Shown piece by piece: positions 22,254-30,938 of a stretch of DNA of 33,021 bases (position 1 is the stretch's first letter; each line of letters begins with the position of its first letter). The notes beneath the pieces are model-generated. The model saw only the letters and a list, made by a program, of their open reading frames with translations, was not told the DNA's origin and searched no databases. The position numbers and the translations under genes were made by a program. Source of the DNA: Flavobacteriaceae bacterium (GTDB lineage: Bacteria > Bacteroidota > Bacteroidia > Flavobacteriales > Flavobacteriaceae); the NCBI GenBank assembly GCA_947446635.1, contig CANFHF010000021.1:1-33021 (forward strand), in the 5' to 3' direction.

Positions 22254-23705
22254 ATGAAATCAAAAATACATTTTATAATCGTACTGCTTTTAACCGTTTT
22301 CACGTTCCAAAGTTGTCAAGACCAAGATGATGTGGCGGCACCAGCCAACTTAGATATTCAAGATTTTATATGGAAGGGACTCAATTTCTACTATTTATGG
22401 CAAGCCGATGTGCCTAATTTATCGGATGATCGGTTTGCAAACCAACAGGAATTAAATGCTTTTCTGGCGGGATATCCCGTTCCCGAAAATTTATTCGATG
22501 CCTTGAGAGTCGATAAAACCATCGACAGATTCAGCTGGATGGTGAGCGATTATCTAGAACTAGAAGGCGCACTTCAAGGAACTTCCAAAAATAACGGGGT
22601 CGAATTTGGCTTAAGCTATAAGTCACCCGGTTCCACAGAAATAATTGGTTGGGTACGCTATATCATTCCCAATTCAGATGCCGCTACTAAGAATATCAAA
22701 CGTGGGGATATTTTTACTGAAGTCGATGGAACCGCTTTGACCATTAGTAATTACAAAACATTGCTTTTTGGCTCGAATAGTGACTATGTTTTAAATCTTG
22801 CTGATTATAATAATGGTATATTCACGCCAAACGGAAAGTCCATAGCGTTGACAAAAACAGTTTTGGATGAAAACCCCATTTTAATCAATACTGTAATTAA
22901 TTCGGGCGGGCATAAAATTGGCTATTTACTCTATAATGGATTTTATTCCAATTACGATTCGCAGTTAAACGACGCTTTTGGAATCCTTAAATCGCAAGGC
23001 ATTACCGATTTAGTTTTGGATTTACGATACAATAGTGGTGGTTCTGTACTTACGGCAACTAGATTGGCCAGTATGATTACAGGCTCATTTACAGATCAGA
23101 TATTTGCCAAACAACAATGGAATGCAAAAATTCAAGCCTATTATGAAGCTCATAATGCAGATACCTTAAAAAACTTCTTCACTGACAAAATGGGGACCAC
23201 CAGCATAAACAGTGTGGGCATGACCAAGATTTATATTCTGACTTCGAAAAGTACCGCTTCGGCAAGTGAATTGGTGATCAACGGACTGAAACCCTATATG
23301 GATGTTGTTCAGATAGGTGATACAACTGTTGGGAAAAATGTGGGTTCGGTAACATTATATGATTCTCCTACTTTTGGCAAAGAAAACAGAAATCCAAACC
23401 ATCGCTATGCGATGCAGCCCATTGTTTTGAAAATCGTCAATGCTGATGATTTTGGAGACTATTTCACTGGATTAGTTCCAACAGTGGAACTAAAAGAAAG
23501 TTTGTCTAATTTAGATGTGCTAGGCAGCACCACTGAACCTTTATTAAGTAACGCTATTGGCCAAATTACGGGGGTAAGCCGAATGATGAAACAAAGTCCC
23601 GCAAAAGAATTTGAACTTTTTAAGGATTCCAAATCTATAACCAGACCTCAAAACCAAATGTATCTTGACAAAGCTCCAGAAGGTTTAAGAAAAGCAATGG
23701 AATAG
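22254..23705 (+). CDS. S41-family (C-terminal processing) peptidase lipoprotein
   Basis: The 483-residue protein begins with a lipoprotein signal (MKSKIHFIIVLLLTVFTFQSC, Cys21), so it is exported and probably outer-membrane anchored. An N-terminal S41 domain (to about 90) precedes a PDZ region, with GDIFTEVDGTAL at 151-162. The protease core follows: LVLDLRYNSGGS (253-264) and SKSTASASEL (331-340). Ser336 and Lys361, in VGKNVGS, are 25 residues apart, as in the serine-lysine dyads of CtpB and Prc. It probably degrades or trims envelope proteins. It ends 3 nt before the convergent TonB-receptor stop. Confidence 0.9.
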   Translation: MKSKIHFIIVLLLTVFTFQSCQDQDDVAAPANLDIQDFIWKGLNFYYLWQADVPNLSDDRFANQQELNAFLAGYPVPENLFDALRVDKTIDRFSWMVSDYLELEGALQGTSKNNGVEFGLSYKSPGSTEIIGWVRYIIPNSDAATKNIKRGDIFTEVDGTALTISNYKTLLFGSNSDYVLNLADYNNGIFTPNGKSIALTKTVLDENPILINTVINSGGHKIGYLLYNGFYSNYDSQLNDAFGILKSQGITDLVLDLRYNSGGSVLTATRLASMITGSFTDQIFAKQQWNAKIQAYYEAHNADTLKNFFTDKMGTTSINSVGMTKIYILTSKSTASASELVINGLKPYMDVVQIGDTTVGKNVGSVTLYDSPTFGKENRNPNHRYAMQPIVLKIVNADDFGDYFTGLVPTVELKESLSNLDVLGSTTEPLLSNAIGQITGVSRMMKQSPAKEFELFKDSKSITRPQNQMYLDKAPEGLRKAME

Positions 23706-23708
23706 AAA

Positions 23709-25697
23709 TTAAAAATTAAGAGTCAATCCCAATTTGAAGTTTCTACCAAGGGTGCTATACCCAACATTTTCAACGAAATTAGCATTTAAAATATTGGTTG
23801 CCGCCCCAAAAACAGACAATCTGTTTTTTACTACTTCATAGCGTAAAGTGGCATTCACCAATTGATACGAACCTAAAGCCACGGTTTTTTTCGTGTATGA
23901 ATTTCCATCATAGAAGGAGTCATTTCTGCTGCCTACATATTGATAATGTATATTAAAAAAAGCGTTGTTTTTTAGTTGAAAATCCAACGATGAGTTTATT
24001 TTGTGTTTCGGAATTAATCGATCTAAGGCTTCATCTACTTGTGTAAACGTGTAATTGGAATTCCACCTGATGTTTTTGCTTAAACTAAAACTGATTTCCG
24101 TTTCAATTCCCTTGGCTTTATTTGTTCCGTCGATGTTGGTATATTTATAGGCCGAGGAAAACCCAATAAAATTAGATTGCTCCCGGTAGAATCCCACCGC
24201 ATTCCATAGTAGTTTATTATTGAATAATCGGGTTTCAAAACCGGCTTCGATAGTACTGTTTTTTTCGGGCGTTAAGGTATTATTTCCATATTCAGAATAC
24301 AATTGGTACAAACTTGGAGTCACGAAAGCAGTGCTATACGAAGCCAAAACCTTCAATGGAATGGATTTAAAATCAAAAGAAGGATTCAGGTTATAGACCA
24401 TTTGGCAGCCATACTCGCTGTGTACATTCAAACGTGCCCCGGCATTAAGATTCAGACCGAAACCCGAAGAGAAAACAGCCGTTACATAGGGATCAATCAT
24501 ATTAAATTTAGTGCTTTCTTTTACAATTTTTCCATAAGGCGTGGCGCTGCTCATGTCGAAAAACTGGTATTGGGCTCCCGTTACCAAAAACAAAGATTTA
24601 GAAAACTCATATTTATTATACCCGTCAACATTCACACTTCTGGAATCATATTGTAAAAGGCTAACTGTTCCTGAATAACTCTCTAAATCGTTATAAGAAC
24701 GAGAAATTTTATTGAAACTGGAATTCAGGATAAATTGTCCATTGTTGTACTTGTATTTCGTGATAAACCCAAATCGAAATTGTTCCGTGTCCGAATGATT
24801 CAAATTGGTATCATTGGTACCCGTATTATCATAGATTCCATCATAATCATTATTGATTTTGTCATAATTCCCAAAGAAGTCCAATATTAATTTATCAGTG
24901 GCTTGATAACCCAACTTGGTCAAATAATTGATCCTCGAAAAACGATCTTCATCATAAAAAACAGTCGAAACTGGGGGAGCAATTTGCGACATGCCATTCG
25001 TTTCCGTACTATTGAGTGAAGCAAAATAATTGATTTTTTTTACATTCCCATTTACCGAAAACCCTTGGTTAAAATCCTGTGCATTTGTTTTTTTGGTAGC
25101 AGAAGTACTATTGGTTCCCATGTTCAAATAGGCATTTCCTTGAATAATTTTCGAACCCGATTTTTTTAAAGTGATACTAATTACCCCTGTGGCAGCTCCA
25201 GTTCCATACAAAGTACTGGAGGCCCCTTTCATAATCTCGATACTCTCCACTTCGTCTGCAGGAAGTAATCGTAAATCGTATTCCAAACTAATTCCCGAAG
25301 CATCAGTAACCGGAATTCCATCAACCAAAATAAGGAGTTGATTGTTTTTTCCACCACGGATGTAATACCCTAAGTTTTTTCCAATAACGCTATGACTTCC
25401 ATTAATTTCAATCCCCACAACGGAATTCAGAATAGCGGCAATACTTTGTCCCGACCTCTTTTTTAAATCTTCCGAGGTGATTTTTACAATTACTTTCCCA
25501 GATTTTTCTCTAGGCAAAGCGAATTTGGAATCGGAGATAACCACTTCCTCTAATTTTTCAAGAGGGATAGCCGAGACAAGATTGACTAGGCTGATTTTTT
25601 TTTCGATTCCCGAAGTGGAAGAATTCTTTTTTTGTGCAAAAGCACAAACAGTCATTAGTACGAATAACGCACTAATACGAACGATTTTGTTGTTCAT
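23709..25697 (-). CDS. btuB: TonB-dependent outer-membrane receptor, cobalamin (BtuB-like)
   Basis: A 662-residue outer-membrane receptor. It has a signal peptide (MNNKIVRISALFVLMTVCAFAQ), then a TonB-box-like EEVVISDSKFA, a plug domain (about 60-190) with LLILVDGIPVTDASG, VESIEIMKGASSTLYGTGAATGVIS, and a beta-barrel ending in RNFKLGLTLNF with a terminal Phe. The 5' leader carries a cobalamin riboswitch, which is the main evidence for B12 or a precursor as cargo. It converges with the S41 peptidase gene, and its leader is separated from the ABC genes by a toxin-antitoxin pair. Confidence 0.9.
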   Translation of the reverse strand: MNNKIVRISALFVLMTVCAFAQKKNSSTSGIEKKISLVNLVSAIPLEKLEEVVISDSKFALPREKSGKVIVKITSEDLKKRSGQSIAAILNSVVGIEINGSHSVIGKNLGYYIRGGKNNQLLILVDGIPVTDASGISLEYDLRLLPADEVESIEIMKGASSTLYGTGAATGVISITLKKSGSKIIQGNAYLNMGTNSTSATKKTNAQDFNQGFSVNGNVKKINYFASLNSTETNGMSQIAPPVSTVFYDEDRFSRINYLTKLGYQATDKLILDFFGNYDKINNDYDGIYDNTGTNDTNLNHSDTEQFRFGFITKYKYNNGQFILNSSFNKISRSYNDLESYSGTVSLLQYDSRSVNVDGYNKYEFSKSLFLVTGAQYQFFDMSSATPYGKIVKESTKFNMIDPYVTAVFSSGFGLNLNAGARLNVHSEYGCQMVYNLNPSFDFKSIPLKVLASYSTAFVTPSLYQLYSEYGNNTLTPEKNSTIEAGFETRLFNNKLLWNAVGFYREQSNFIGFSSAYKYTNIDGTNKAKGIETEISFSLSKNIRWNSNYTFTQVDEALDRLIPKHKINSSLDFQLKNNAFFNIHYQYVGSRNDSFYDGNSYTKKTVALGSYQLVNATLRYEVVKNRLSVFGAATNILNANFVENVGYSTLGRNFKLGLTLNF

Positions 25698-25788
25698 TTA
25701 ATAAAACATTTTTAATACTAAAAATGGGAGAAAAGCACAGAATGACCCATACCCAAACCTTTTTTCCCGAAAGTTTGATACTCGATGT

Positions 25789-26036
25789 ACTAGGCAGGTC
25801 TCCTGGCTTGCGTCTTGTTGTCAACCTTCCCATTCCAATTTAGAACAGTGGTTTTGTAGATGACAACAAGCTTTCTAGCTTACAGTTGCGGGTACAGCGT
25901 GAGATTTTTGAATTTTGATTTTTGAATAATGATTTCGGATTTAAAATCTGAAATCAAAAATCGTTAACCAGCAATCTTCAATCACTCTCTTCCCTTTTAA
26001 TGCGGTTTTGAAAAACAAAACAGCAACCTCAATACG
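25789..26036 (-). ncRNA. Cobalamin riboswitch in the leader of the TonB receptor gene
   Basis: On the minus strand the B12 box AGCCAGGAGACCTGC lies at 25808-25794, and the other invariant element GCTGTACCCGCAACTGTAAGC is its partner at about 25899-25879. A GGGAAGAGAGTGATT block stands at 25994-25980. Binding of adenosylcobalamin or another corrinoid should lower receptor expression. An 8-bp hairpin (CAAACTTT with AAGGTTTG, 25754-25777) between the B12 box and the ATG may belong to the expression platform. The arm between the GGGAA/GTG block and the GCTGTACCCGC core is about 79 nt, far longer than the short P6 segment of the consensus. Confidence 0.95.
25904..25962. repeat. Nested AT-rich hairpin inside the riboswitch
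   Basis: GATTTTTG (25904-25911) pairs with CAAAAATC (25955-25962), and inside it GATTTCGGATTT (25931-25942) with AAATCTGAAATC (25944-25955), with one G-T pair. This forms an extra arm between two conserved parts of the cobalamin aptamer. Confidence 0.7.
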
Positions 26037-26085
26037 GGTGTAAATGTAAGGCAATTGAAATTTAAAATCATTGCAATTTTATTTA

Positions 26086-26093
26086 TATATTTG
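26086..26093 (+). promoter_or_regulatory. -7 element of the YoeB-type operon
   Basis: TATATTTG is a perfect -7 match and lies 18 nt before the antitoxin ATG. TTG triplets at 26055-26057 and 26071-26073 are at unusual distances (28 and 12 nt). Confidence 0.55.
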
Positions 26094-26110
26094 TAATAAA
26101 TAATGACATT

Positions 26111-26323
26111 ATGGAAACAATCATCGTCCATCCCAAAAACAATGAAGAACAAAAAGTGATTAAAGCTTTTCTGGAAGCATTGAAAATCAAGTTTGAAAAC
26201 CTTAAAACCAAATCCGAAGAAAGTGATTATGATCCTGAATTTGTTGAAATGGTGGAACAAAATAGAAAGGATTATAAAGCGGGGAAAGGCATTAAAATCA
26301 GTTTAGATGATATATGGAAATAA
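26111..26323 (+). CDS. Antitoxin of the YoeB-type pair (DUF2683-like)
   Basis: A 70-residue acidic protein: METIIVHPKNNEEQKVIKAF at the N-terminus, a helix ALKIKFENLK, and a C-terminus rich in Asp and Lys (KGIKISLDDIWK). The pattern is that of the small Bacteroidota antitoxins of the DUF2683 type that precede YoeB toxins. It overlaps the toxin gene by 10 nt, so the two are translated together. Its binding site is not visible beyond the promoter. Confidence 0.78.
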   Translation: METIIVHPKNNEEQKVIKAFLEALKIKFENLKTKSEESDYDPEFVEMVEQNRKDYKAGKGIKISLDDIWK

Positions 26324-26577
26324 TTTTCCTTCCAAAATCTAAAGAACATCTTGATTTTTTTAAGAAAGTGAATAACCCAATTATTTTAAAAAAAATTCGG
26401 CAACTTTTAGAAATAATTCCAGAAACACCTTATTCTGGAATTGGAAAACCTGAACCATTAAAACATCATTTGTCTGGACTTTGGAGTAGAAGAATAAATC
26501 AAGAACATCGATTAGTTTACGAAGTTATTGAAACTGATAATGTTATTTTAATACATTCCCTAAAAGGACATTATTAA
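26314..26577 (+). CDS. yoeB: YoeB/Txe-family toxin
   Basis: The 87-residue protein is a clear YoeB homologue. It has GIGKPEPLKHHLSGLWSRRI (residues 42-61) and QEHRLVYEV, with the catalytic set Glu47, Arg60 and Arg66, and a C-terminal LKGHY in which His86 and Tyr87 are the usual end. YoeB is a ribosome-dependent ribonuclease held by its antitoxin. The gene is followed after 29 nt by the B12 binding-protein gene on the same strand, so leaky transcription from its promoter may reach that operon. Confidence 0.92.
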   Translation: MEIIFLPKSKEHLDFFKKVNNPIILKKIRQLLEIIPETPYSGIGKPEPLKHHLSGLWSRRINQEHRLVYEVIETDNVILIHSLKGHY

Positions 26578-26606
26578 AAACCTCTAAATTCCTTGACAAA
26601 CACACT

Positions 26607-27749
26607 ATGAAATCTATTTTCCTGCTAATTATCTTTTCTTTGTTGTTCCTTCCCTTTTTTGGATGCAAACAAAACAATGGTATTTCCAAAGAAAAATTAG
26701 CTTCTTCAAAAAATTCCATTGAATATGCCAAAGGACTAGAAATCTACAAACACCGCGGATTTTCAATCGTAAAAATCACCAATCCTTGGCCGGAAGCCAA
26801 AAAGAGTTTCACCTACATTCTCCAAGAAAAAAACGGAATTATTCCCGATAGTTTGAGGCAATTCCCAACAATATCAATTCCAATACATTCCATCGTTGTG
26901 ACCTCGACCACGCATATTCCCGCATTGGAATTATTGGGGGTCGAAAACACTTTGATGGGTTTTCCGAATACAAATTACATTTCTTCAGTTAAAACCAGAA
27001 AGCTAATTGATGCCGGAAAAGTTCGGGAAGTAGGAACCAATGAAAGCCTAAATACCGAAGTTTTAATGGATATGAAACCGGACGTTATTATCGGTTTTGG
27101 ATTAAACAACAGCAATCCTACCTTAGATAATCTTCAGAAAAGTGGTTTAAAAGTACTATTCAACGGCGATTGGACCGAACAATCTCCATTAGGCAAAGCG
27201 GAATGGATCAAGTTTTTCGGAGCTTTGTACGGATTGGATTCCAAGGCAAACACTTTGTTTTCCATGATTGAAAAGGGATACAATACAACTTTGGCCTTGG
27301 CTAAAAAAGCGACTTCAAAACCGACCGTTCTTAGTGGCGCCATGTACCAAGAACAATGGTACGTGCCTCAAGGCGAAAGTTGGGCATCCCTATTTTTGAA
27401 AGACGCACAGTCTAATTATTTATGGGCAAACACCAAAGGAACAGGGAGTTTAGTCCTTCCTTTTGAAGTCATACTTGATAAGGCTAAAAATGCTGATTTT
27501 TGGATTGCACCAGGCAATTACTCCTCTTTGAAACAAATGAGCGACAGCAATCCGCACTACGGCCAATTTGCTTCGTTTAAAAATAAAAAAGTATATTCGT
27601 ATGCGGTAACCAAAGGAGTAAAAGGCGGAATCATTTATTTCGAATGGTCCCCTGCCCGTCCCGACTGGGTTTTGAAAGATTTAATTACAATTTTTCATCC
27701 AGAATTATTACCCCAACATAAACTTTTTTTCTTTACCAAATTAGAATAA
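26607..27749 (+). CDS. btuF: ABC transporter substrate-binding lipoprotein, B12-type (BtuF-like)
   Basis: The 380-residue protein has a lipoprotein signal (MKSIFLLIIFSLLFLPFFGC, Cys20) and a class III periplasmic-binding fold: HSIVVTSTTHIPALELLGVE near residue 100, the bridging helix, and the DVIIGFG and WIAPGNY lobes. It should capture a corrinoid (or heme/siderophore) and deliver it to the FecCD permease encoded next. BtuB and the riboswitch nearby favour cobalamin. No riboswitch is seen upstream of this gene, so it may be read from the toxin-antitoxin promoter or one I could not find. Confidence 0.83.
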   Translation: MKSIFLLIIFSLLFLPFFGCKQNNGISKEKLASSKNSIEYAKGLEIYKHRGFSIVKITNPWPEAKKSFTYILQEKNGIIPDSLRQFPTISIPIHSIVVTSTTHIPALELLGVENTLMGFPNTNYISSVKTRKLIDAGKVREVGTNESLNTEVLMDMKPDVIIGFGLNNSNPTLDNLQKSGLKVLFNGDWTEQSPLGKAEWIKFFGALYGLDSKANTLFSMIEKGYNTTLALAKKATSKPTVLSGAMYQEQWYVPQGESWASLFLKDAQSNYLWANTKGTGSLVLPFEVILDKAKNADFWIAPGNYSSLKQMSDSNPHYGQFASFKNKKVYSYAVTKGVKGGIIYFEWSPARPDWVLKDLITIFHPELLPQHKLFFFTKLE

Positions 27750-27750
27750 A

Positions 27751-28782
27751 TTGACCCACACCAATAGAAACATAGCGTTATTCTCCATCTTGACATTGTC
27801 ATTGGTTTTGCTAGTACTATTGAACATCAGCTTAGGCTCGGTTTCTATTCCAATAAAGGATGTTCTCAAGAATCTTATAGGCGAAAACTCCAGTAAAGAA
27901 ACCTGGGATTACATCATTATCAATTACCGTCTACCTAAAGCAATTACTGCGATTGTTGTTGGTATAGGGTTGTCAGTAAGTGGTTTACTGATGCAGACTT
28001 TGTTTCGAAATCCATTGGCCGGACCCGATGTTTTGGGGCTGAGTTCCGGGGCAAGCTTAGGAGTAGCAACCATAGTCATGGGCGCCACTTTTTTACCAAT
28101 GGGCTTATCCGCTGTTTTACTTTCATCCTTCGGAATTATTCTCGCTTCAAGCTTGGGCAGTTTCTTGGTTTTACTAGCCGTTTTAGCTGTTTCTCAACGA
28201 TTGCGCGACACAATGGCTATCTTGATTGTCGGTTTGATGTTTGCGAGTTTAACCAGCGCCATTGTTGGAACACTCACCTATTTCAGCACGGCCGAACAAT
28301 TACAGAAATTCACTTTTTGGTCCATGGGAAATCTGGGTAATTTGTCGTGGTCGTCGATTGTAATTTTATCCATTTGTGTGACCACCGGTTTGCTTTTAAG
28401 CCTTGTCAGTATCAAACCCCTAAACGCCTTACTTTTGGGAGAAAACTATGCCCGAAGTTTGGGAATGAATTACAAAAGAACCCGATTAATTATCATTTTA
28501 GCCACTAGTATTTTAGCGGGAAGCATCACGGCTTACGCTGGTCCTATTGCCTTTATCGGTTTGGCCGTTCCACATATTACCAAATTGGTTTTTCAAACAA
28601 GCAATCACACTATTTTATTCTGGGCTACTTTGCTTTTCGGCGCCATAATTATGTTGATTTGCGACAGTATTTCACAACTTCCAGGAAGTGATTTGACCTT
28701 GCCTATTAATGCCGTGACCTCTATTTTTGGAGCTCCAATCGTGATTTGGTTGTTAATTCGAAAACGTAAAATGATGAACTAA
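27751..28782 (+). CDS. btuC: FecCD-family ABC permease, B12-type (BtuC-like)
   Basis: The start is TTG at 27751, one base after the stop of the binding-protein gene. The product, 343 residues, is an inner-membrane permease with about ten hydrophobic segments, and shows the family blocks YRLPKAITAIVVGIGLSVSG, NPLAGPDVLGLSSGAS and AYAGPIAFIGLAVPHI. The BtuC/FecCD type imports corrinoids, heme and siderophores. Coupled translation with btuF and btuD is clear from spacing and overlap. Confidence 0.9.
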   Translation: MTHTNRNIALFSILTLSLVLLVLLNISLGSVSIPIKDVLKNLIGENSSKETWDYIIINYRLPKAITAIVVGIGLSVSGLLMQTLFRNPLAGPDVLGLSSGASLGVATIVMGATFLPMGLSAVLLSSFGIILASSLGSFLVLLAVLAVSQRLRDTMAILIVGLMFASLTSAIVGTLTYFSTAEQLQKFTFWSMGNLGNLSWSSIVILSICVTTGLLLSLVSIKPLNALLLGENYARSLGMNYKRTRLIIILATSILAGSITAYAGPIAFIGLAVPHITKLVFQTSNHTILFWATLLFGAIIMLICDSISQLPGSDLTLPINAVTSIFGAPIVIWLLIRKRKMMN

Positions 28783-29564
28783 TGGAAAGCAAAATCATCT
28801 TACAGGCTTCAAAAATCAGCATTGGCTATACTTCTAAAAAAGTAAAGAATATCATTGCATCGAATATTGATTTATCTTTAGAAAAAGGGAAATTAATCGC
28901 TTTAATTGGCGCCAATGGCATTGGAAAATCAACTCTTTTAAGGACTATTACAGGAATCCAAAAGCCCATTTCCGGAACGGTAGTGTTGAACGGAAAGAAC
29001 ATTCACGAATTGGATGCTTTGACTTTGGCACAAAACCTCAGTGTCGTTTTGACCGAAAAATTGCCGCCAAGCAACTTGACCGTATGGGAACTCATCGCTT
29101 TGGGGAGGCAGCCTTATACGAATTGGATTGGAAAATTGACCGATAACGATATTGAAAAAATTAACGAGGCAATCCAACTGACACAAATAGGTCATTTGAC
29201 ATCCCGAAAACATTACGAAATTAGTGACGGTCAATTACAAATTGTTTTGATTGCAAGGGCTTTGGCGCAGGACACGCCTTTGATTATTTTAGACGAACCC
29301 ACAACCCACTTAGATTTGCTGCATAAAGTAACACTCTTGAAACTCTTGAAAAAACTCACCCAAGAAACCGGGAAATCTATTCTGTTTTCGACTCACGACA
29401 TCGATATGGCAATACAATTGAGCGACGAAATAATTATTATGACTCCTGAAAATGTGATTCAAGACCAACCTTGTAATTTGATACTAAAAGGAAGTTTCAA
29501 CACCTTATTCCAAGACGAACATATCGTTTTTGATAGCGAAAAAGGGAAATTTACCATCAATTGA
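28782..29564 (+). CDS. btuD: ABC transporter ATPase, B12-type (BtuD-like)
   Basis: The 260-residue ATPase starts at the ATG that shares one base with the btuC stop. Walker A is GANGIGKST (43-51); the signature reads ISDGQLQ instead of LSGGQ, with Asp for the first glycine; Walker B is LIILDEPTTHLD and the switch region FSTHDIDMA. A SDG signature is found in Bacteroidota FecCD-type ATPases. It powers uptake through the btuC product. Confidence 0.9.
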   Translation: MESKIILQASKISIGYTSKKVKNIIASNIDLSLEKGKLIALIGANGIGKSTLLRTITGIQKPISGTVVLNGKNIHELDALTLAQNLSVVLTEKLPPSNLTVWELIALGRQPYTNWIGKLTDNDIEKINEAIQLTQIGHLTSRKHYEISDGQLQIVLIARALAQDTPLIILDEPTTHLDLLHKVTLLKLLKKLTQETGKSILFSTHDIDMAIQLSDEIIIMTPENVIQDQPCNLILKGSFNTLFQDEHIVFDSEKGKFTIN

Positions 29565-29585
29565 TAGTGAATAATTATCAATTGA
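29557..29585. terminator. Inverted repeat at the btuD/trmL junction
   Basis: TCAATTGATA (29557-29566) and TATCAATTGA (29576-29585) are perfect arms. They include the btuD stop codon and end just before the trmL stop. It could be a bidirectional terminator, although the T tract is weak. Confidence 0.4.
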
Positions 29586-29588
29586 CAA

Positions 29589-30047
29589 TTATTTATTTTT
29601 AATTAAAATCTGTCTTTTCGCCTCACCCACTACAAACGCAACCGAATTGGCTATATTAAAACTGCGGATTAAATTCGACATTGGAATGGTCAAGTGATTT
29701 TCAAACCGATTCAAGACTTCTTCGCTCAATCCCATACTTTCTTTACCAAAAACCAACCAATCCCCATCTTGAAATTCGGCTTCATAAATAGATAAAGAAG
29801 CGTGGGAACTCATCAGAAAAACTCTAGAATTATCAGGGATTTGGATAATCCATTCTCCGATATTTTGATATTCCGTAACATCTAAATGGACCCAATAATC
29901 CAATCCGGAGCGTTTCAGGTTTTTATCATTGATAACAAATCCAAAAGGGTGAATCAGGTGCAAACGGCTTTCGGTACCTACACACAAACGACCAATATTT
30001 CCAGTATTATTGGGGATTTCGGGTTCTACAAGAACGATGTTTAACAT
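29589..30047 (-). CDS. trmL: tRNA (cytidine(34)-2'-O)-methyltransferase TrmL
   Basis: The 152-residue SPOUT enzyme methylates the wobble base of tRNA-Leu species in other bacteria. Motifs of the knotted fold are PEIPNNTGNIGRLC (9-22), LDYWVHLDV in mid-protein, LVFGKESMGLSEEVL and the C-terminal IPMSNLIRSFNIANSVA. It lies 15 nt downstream of the pseudouridine-synthase gene on the same strand, so a two-gene RNA-modification unit is likely. Confidence 0.93.
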   Translation of the reverse strand: MLNIVLVEPEIPNNTGNIGRLCVGTESRLHLIHPFGFVINDKNLKRSGLDYWVHLDVTEYQNIGEWIIQIPDNSRVFLMSSHASLSIYEAEFQDGDWLVFGKESMGLSEEVLNRFENHLTIPMSNLIRSFNIANSVAFVVGEAKRQILIKNK

Positions 30048-30062
30048 TTTTATTTTGAATTT

Positions 30063-30635
30063 TTATATTTCGAAACTTTCAACTTCAACCACTTCTCCGG
30101 CTTGCAAATCATTTAAATGGACGTTTCCTATTCGAACGCGTACCAATCGCAAGGTTGGAAAACCTACCGCTGCGGTCATTTTCCGAACTTGGCGAAACTT
30201 TCCTTCATTGACCGTGATGGAAGCCCAAGAAGTGGGTCCGTGACGTTCATCTCTTATTTTCTTACCTCTTACTCCAAAACTAGGGATTTCATCAATTATA
30301 GAAGACTCGCACGGTTTAGTTATGTATTTTGTGCCATTGAAACCAATCTCCACTCCTCTTTTCATTTTATCGATGGCTTCTTGAATGATGATTCCATCGA
30401 CTTGAACGTAATATTCTTTATCCACTTTTTTACTACGCACCCTTTCGCTCATTTTTCCATCAGTGGTGAGTAACAACAATCCTTCGGAATCTTCATCCAA
30501 ACGACCAATAGCCATAGTCCCTATAGGGAAATCGTGTAATTCCCCCAAAAGTTTCTTTTTCCTTTTGAGTTCATAAATAAATTGGCTCAAATAGCCGTAG
30601 GGTTTGTGGATGATGAAATGACGATGATGAGACAT
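30063..30635 (-). CDS. Pseudouridine synthase of the RsuA/RluE type
   Basis: The 190-residue protein begins MSHHRHFIIHKPYGYLSQF and has the catalytic block AIGRLDEDSEGLLLLTTDG, in which the Asp of GRLDxDSEG is the nucleophile of the RsuA/RluB/RluE/RluF family. It lacks an S4 domain, as RluE does. RluE modifies U2457 of 23S rRNA. Homologues without S4 are all of similar length. It lies upstream of trmL in the same orientation. Confidence 0.88.
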   Translation of the reverse strand: MSHHRHFIIHKPYGYLSQFIYELKRKKKLLGELHDFPIGTMAIGRLDEDSEGLLLLTTDGKMSERVRSKKVDKEYYVQVDGIIIQEAIDKMKRGVEIGFNGTKYITKPCESSIIDEIPSFGVRGKKIRDERHGPTSWASITVNEGKFRQVRKMTAAVGFPTLRLVRVRIGNVHLNDLQAGEVVEVESFEI

Positions 30636-30911
30636 TTTTTTTTAAATTTATAATTACTGGAATGATTTCAAGTATGCAATTTGAAAGCAATTAGCAATGT
30701 AATTCTGCTATTTACTCCGAGATTATTAATTGTATTCCAATGTAATAAATATATCCATTTTAATTGATCCTAAATTCATTTTTATTAAATTAGAGATTTG
30801 AAAAAACACTAAAAGCTTGAGTCTAATTAGGATACTTAAATTCCACACTATTAAACGAAAAAAATGTGACGAGTTTTCAAAAAAATAATAAATCAAAAGG
30901 CTTTGATTCTA

Positions 30912-30919
30912 TATATTTG
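30912..30919 (+). promoter_or_regulatory. -7 element of the beta-lactamase-like gene
   Basis: TATATTTG is a perfect match, 20 nt before the ATG at 30939. No TTG stands at the usual spacing. The rest of the 300-nt gap 30636-30938 is AT-rich and shows nothing else. Confidence 0.6.
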
Positions 30920-30938
30920 CCATTCTATTCCAATAAAA

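Noticed and set aside
29557..29585. Inverted repeat at the btuD stop as an insertion-sequence end
   Set aside because: No target duplication or second copy is visible; a terminator is a simpler reading.
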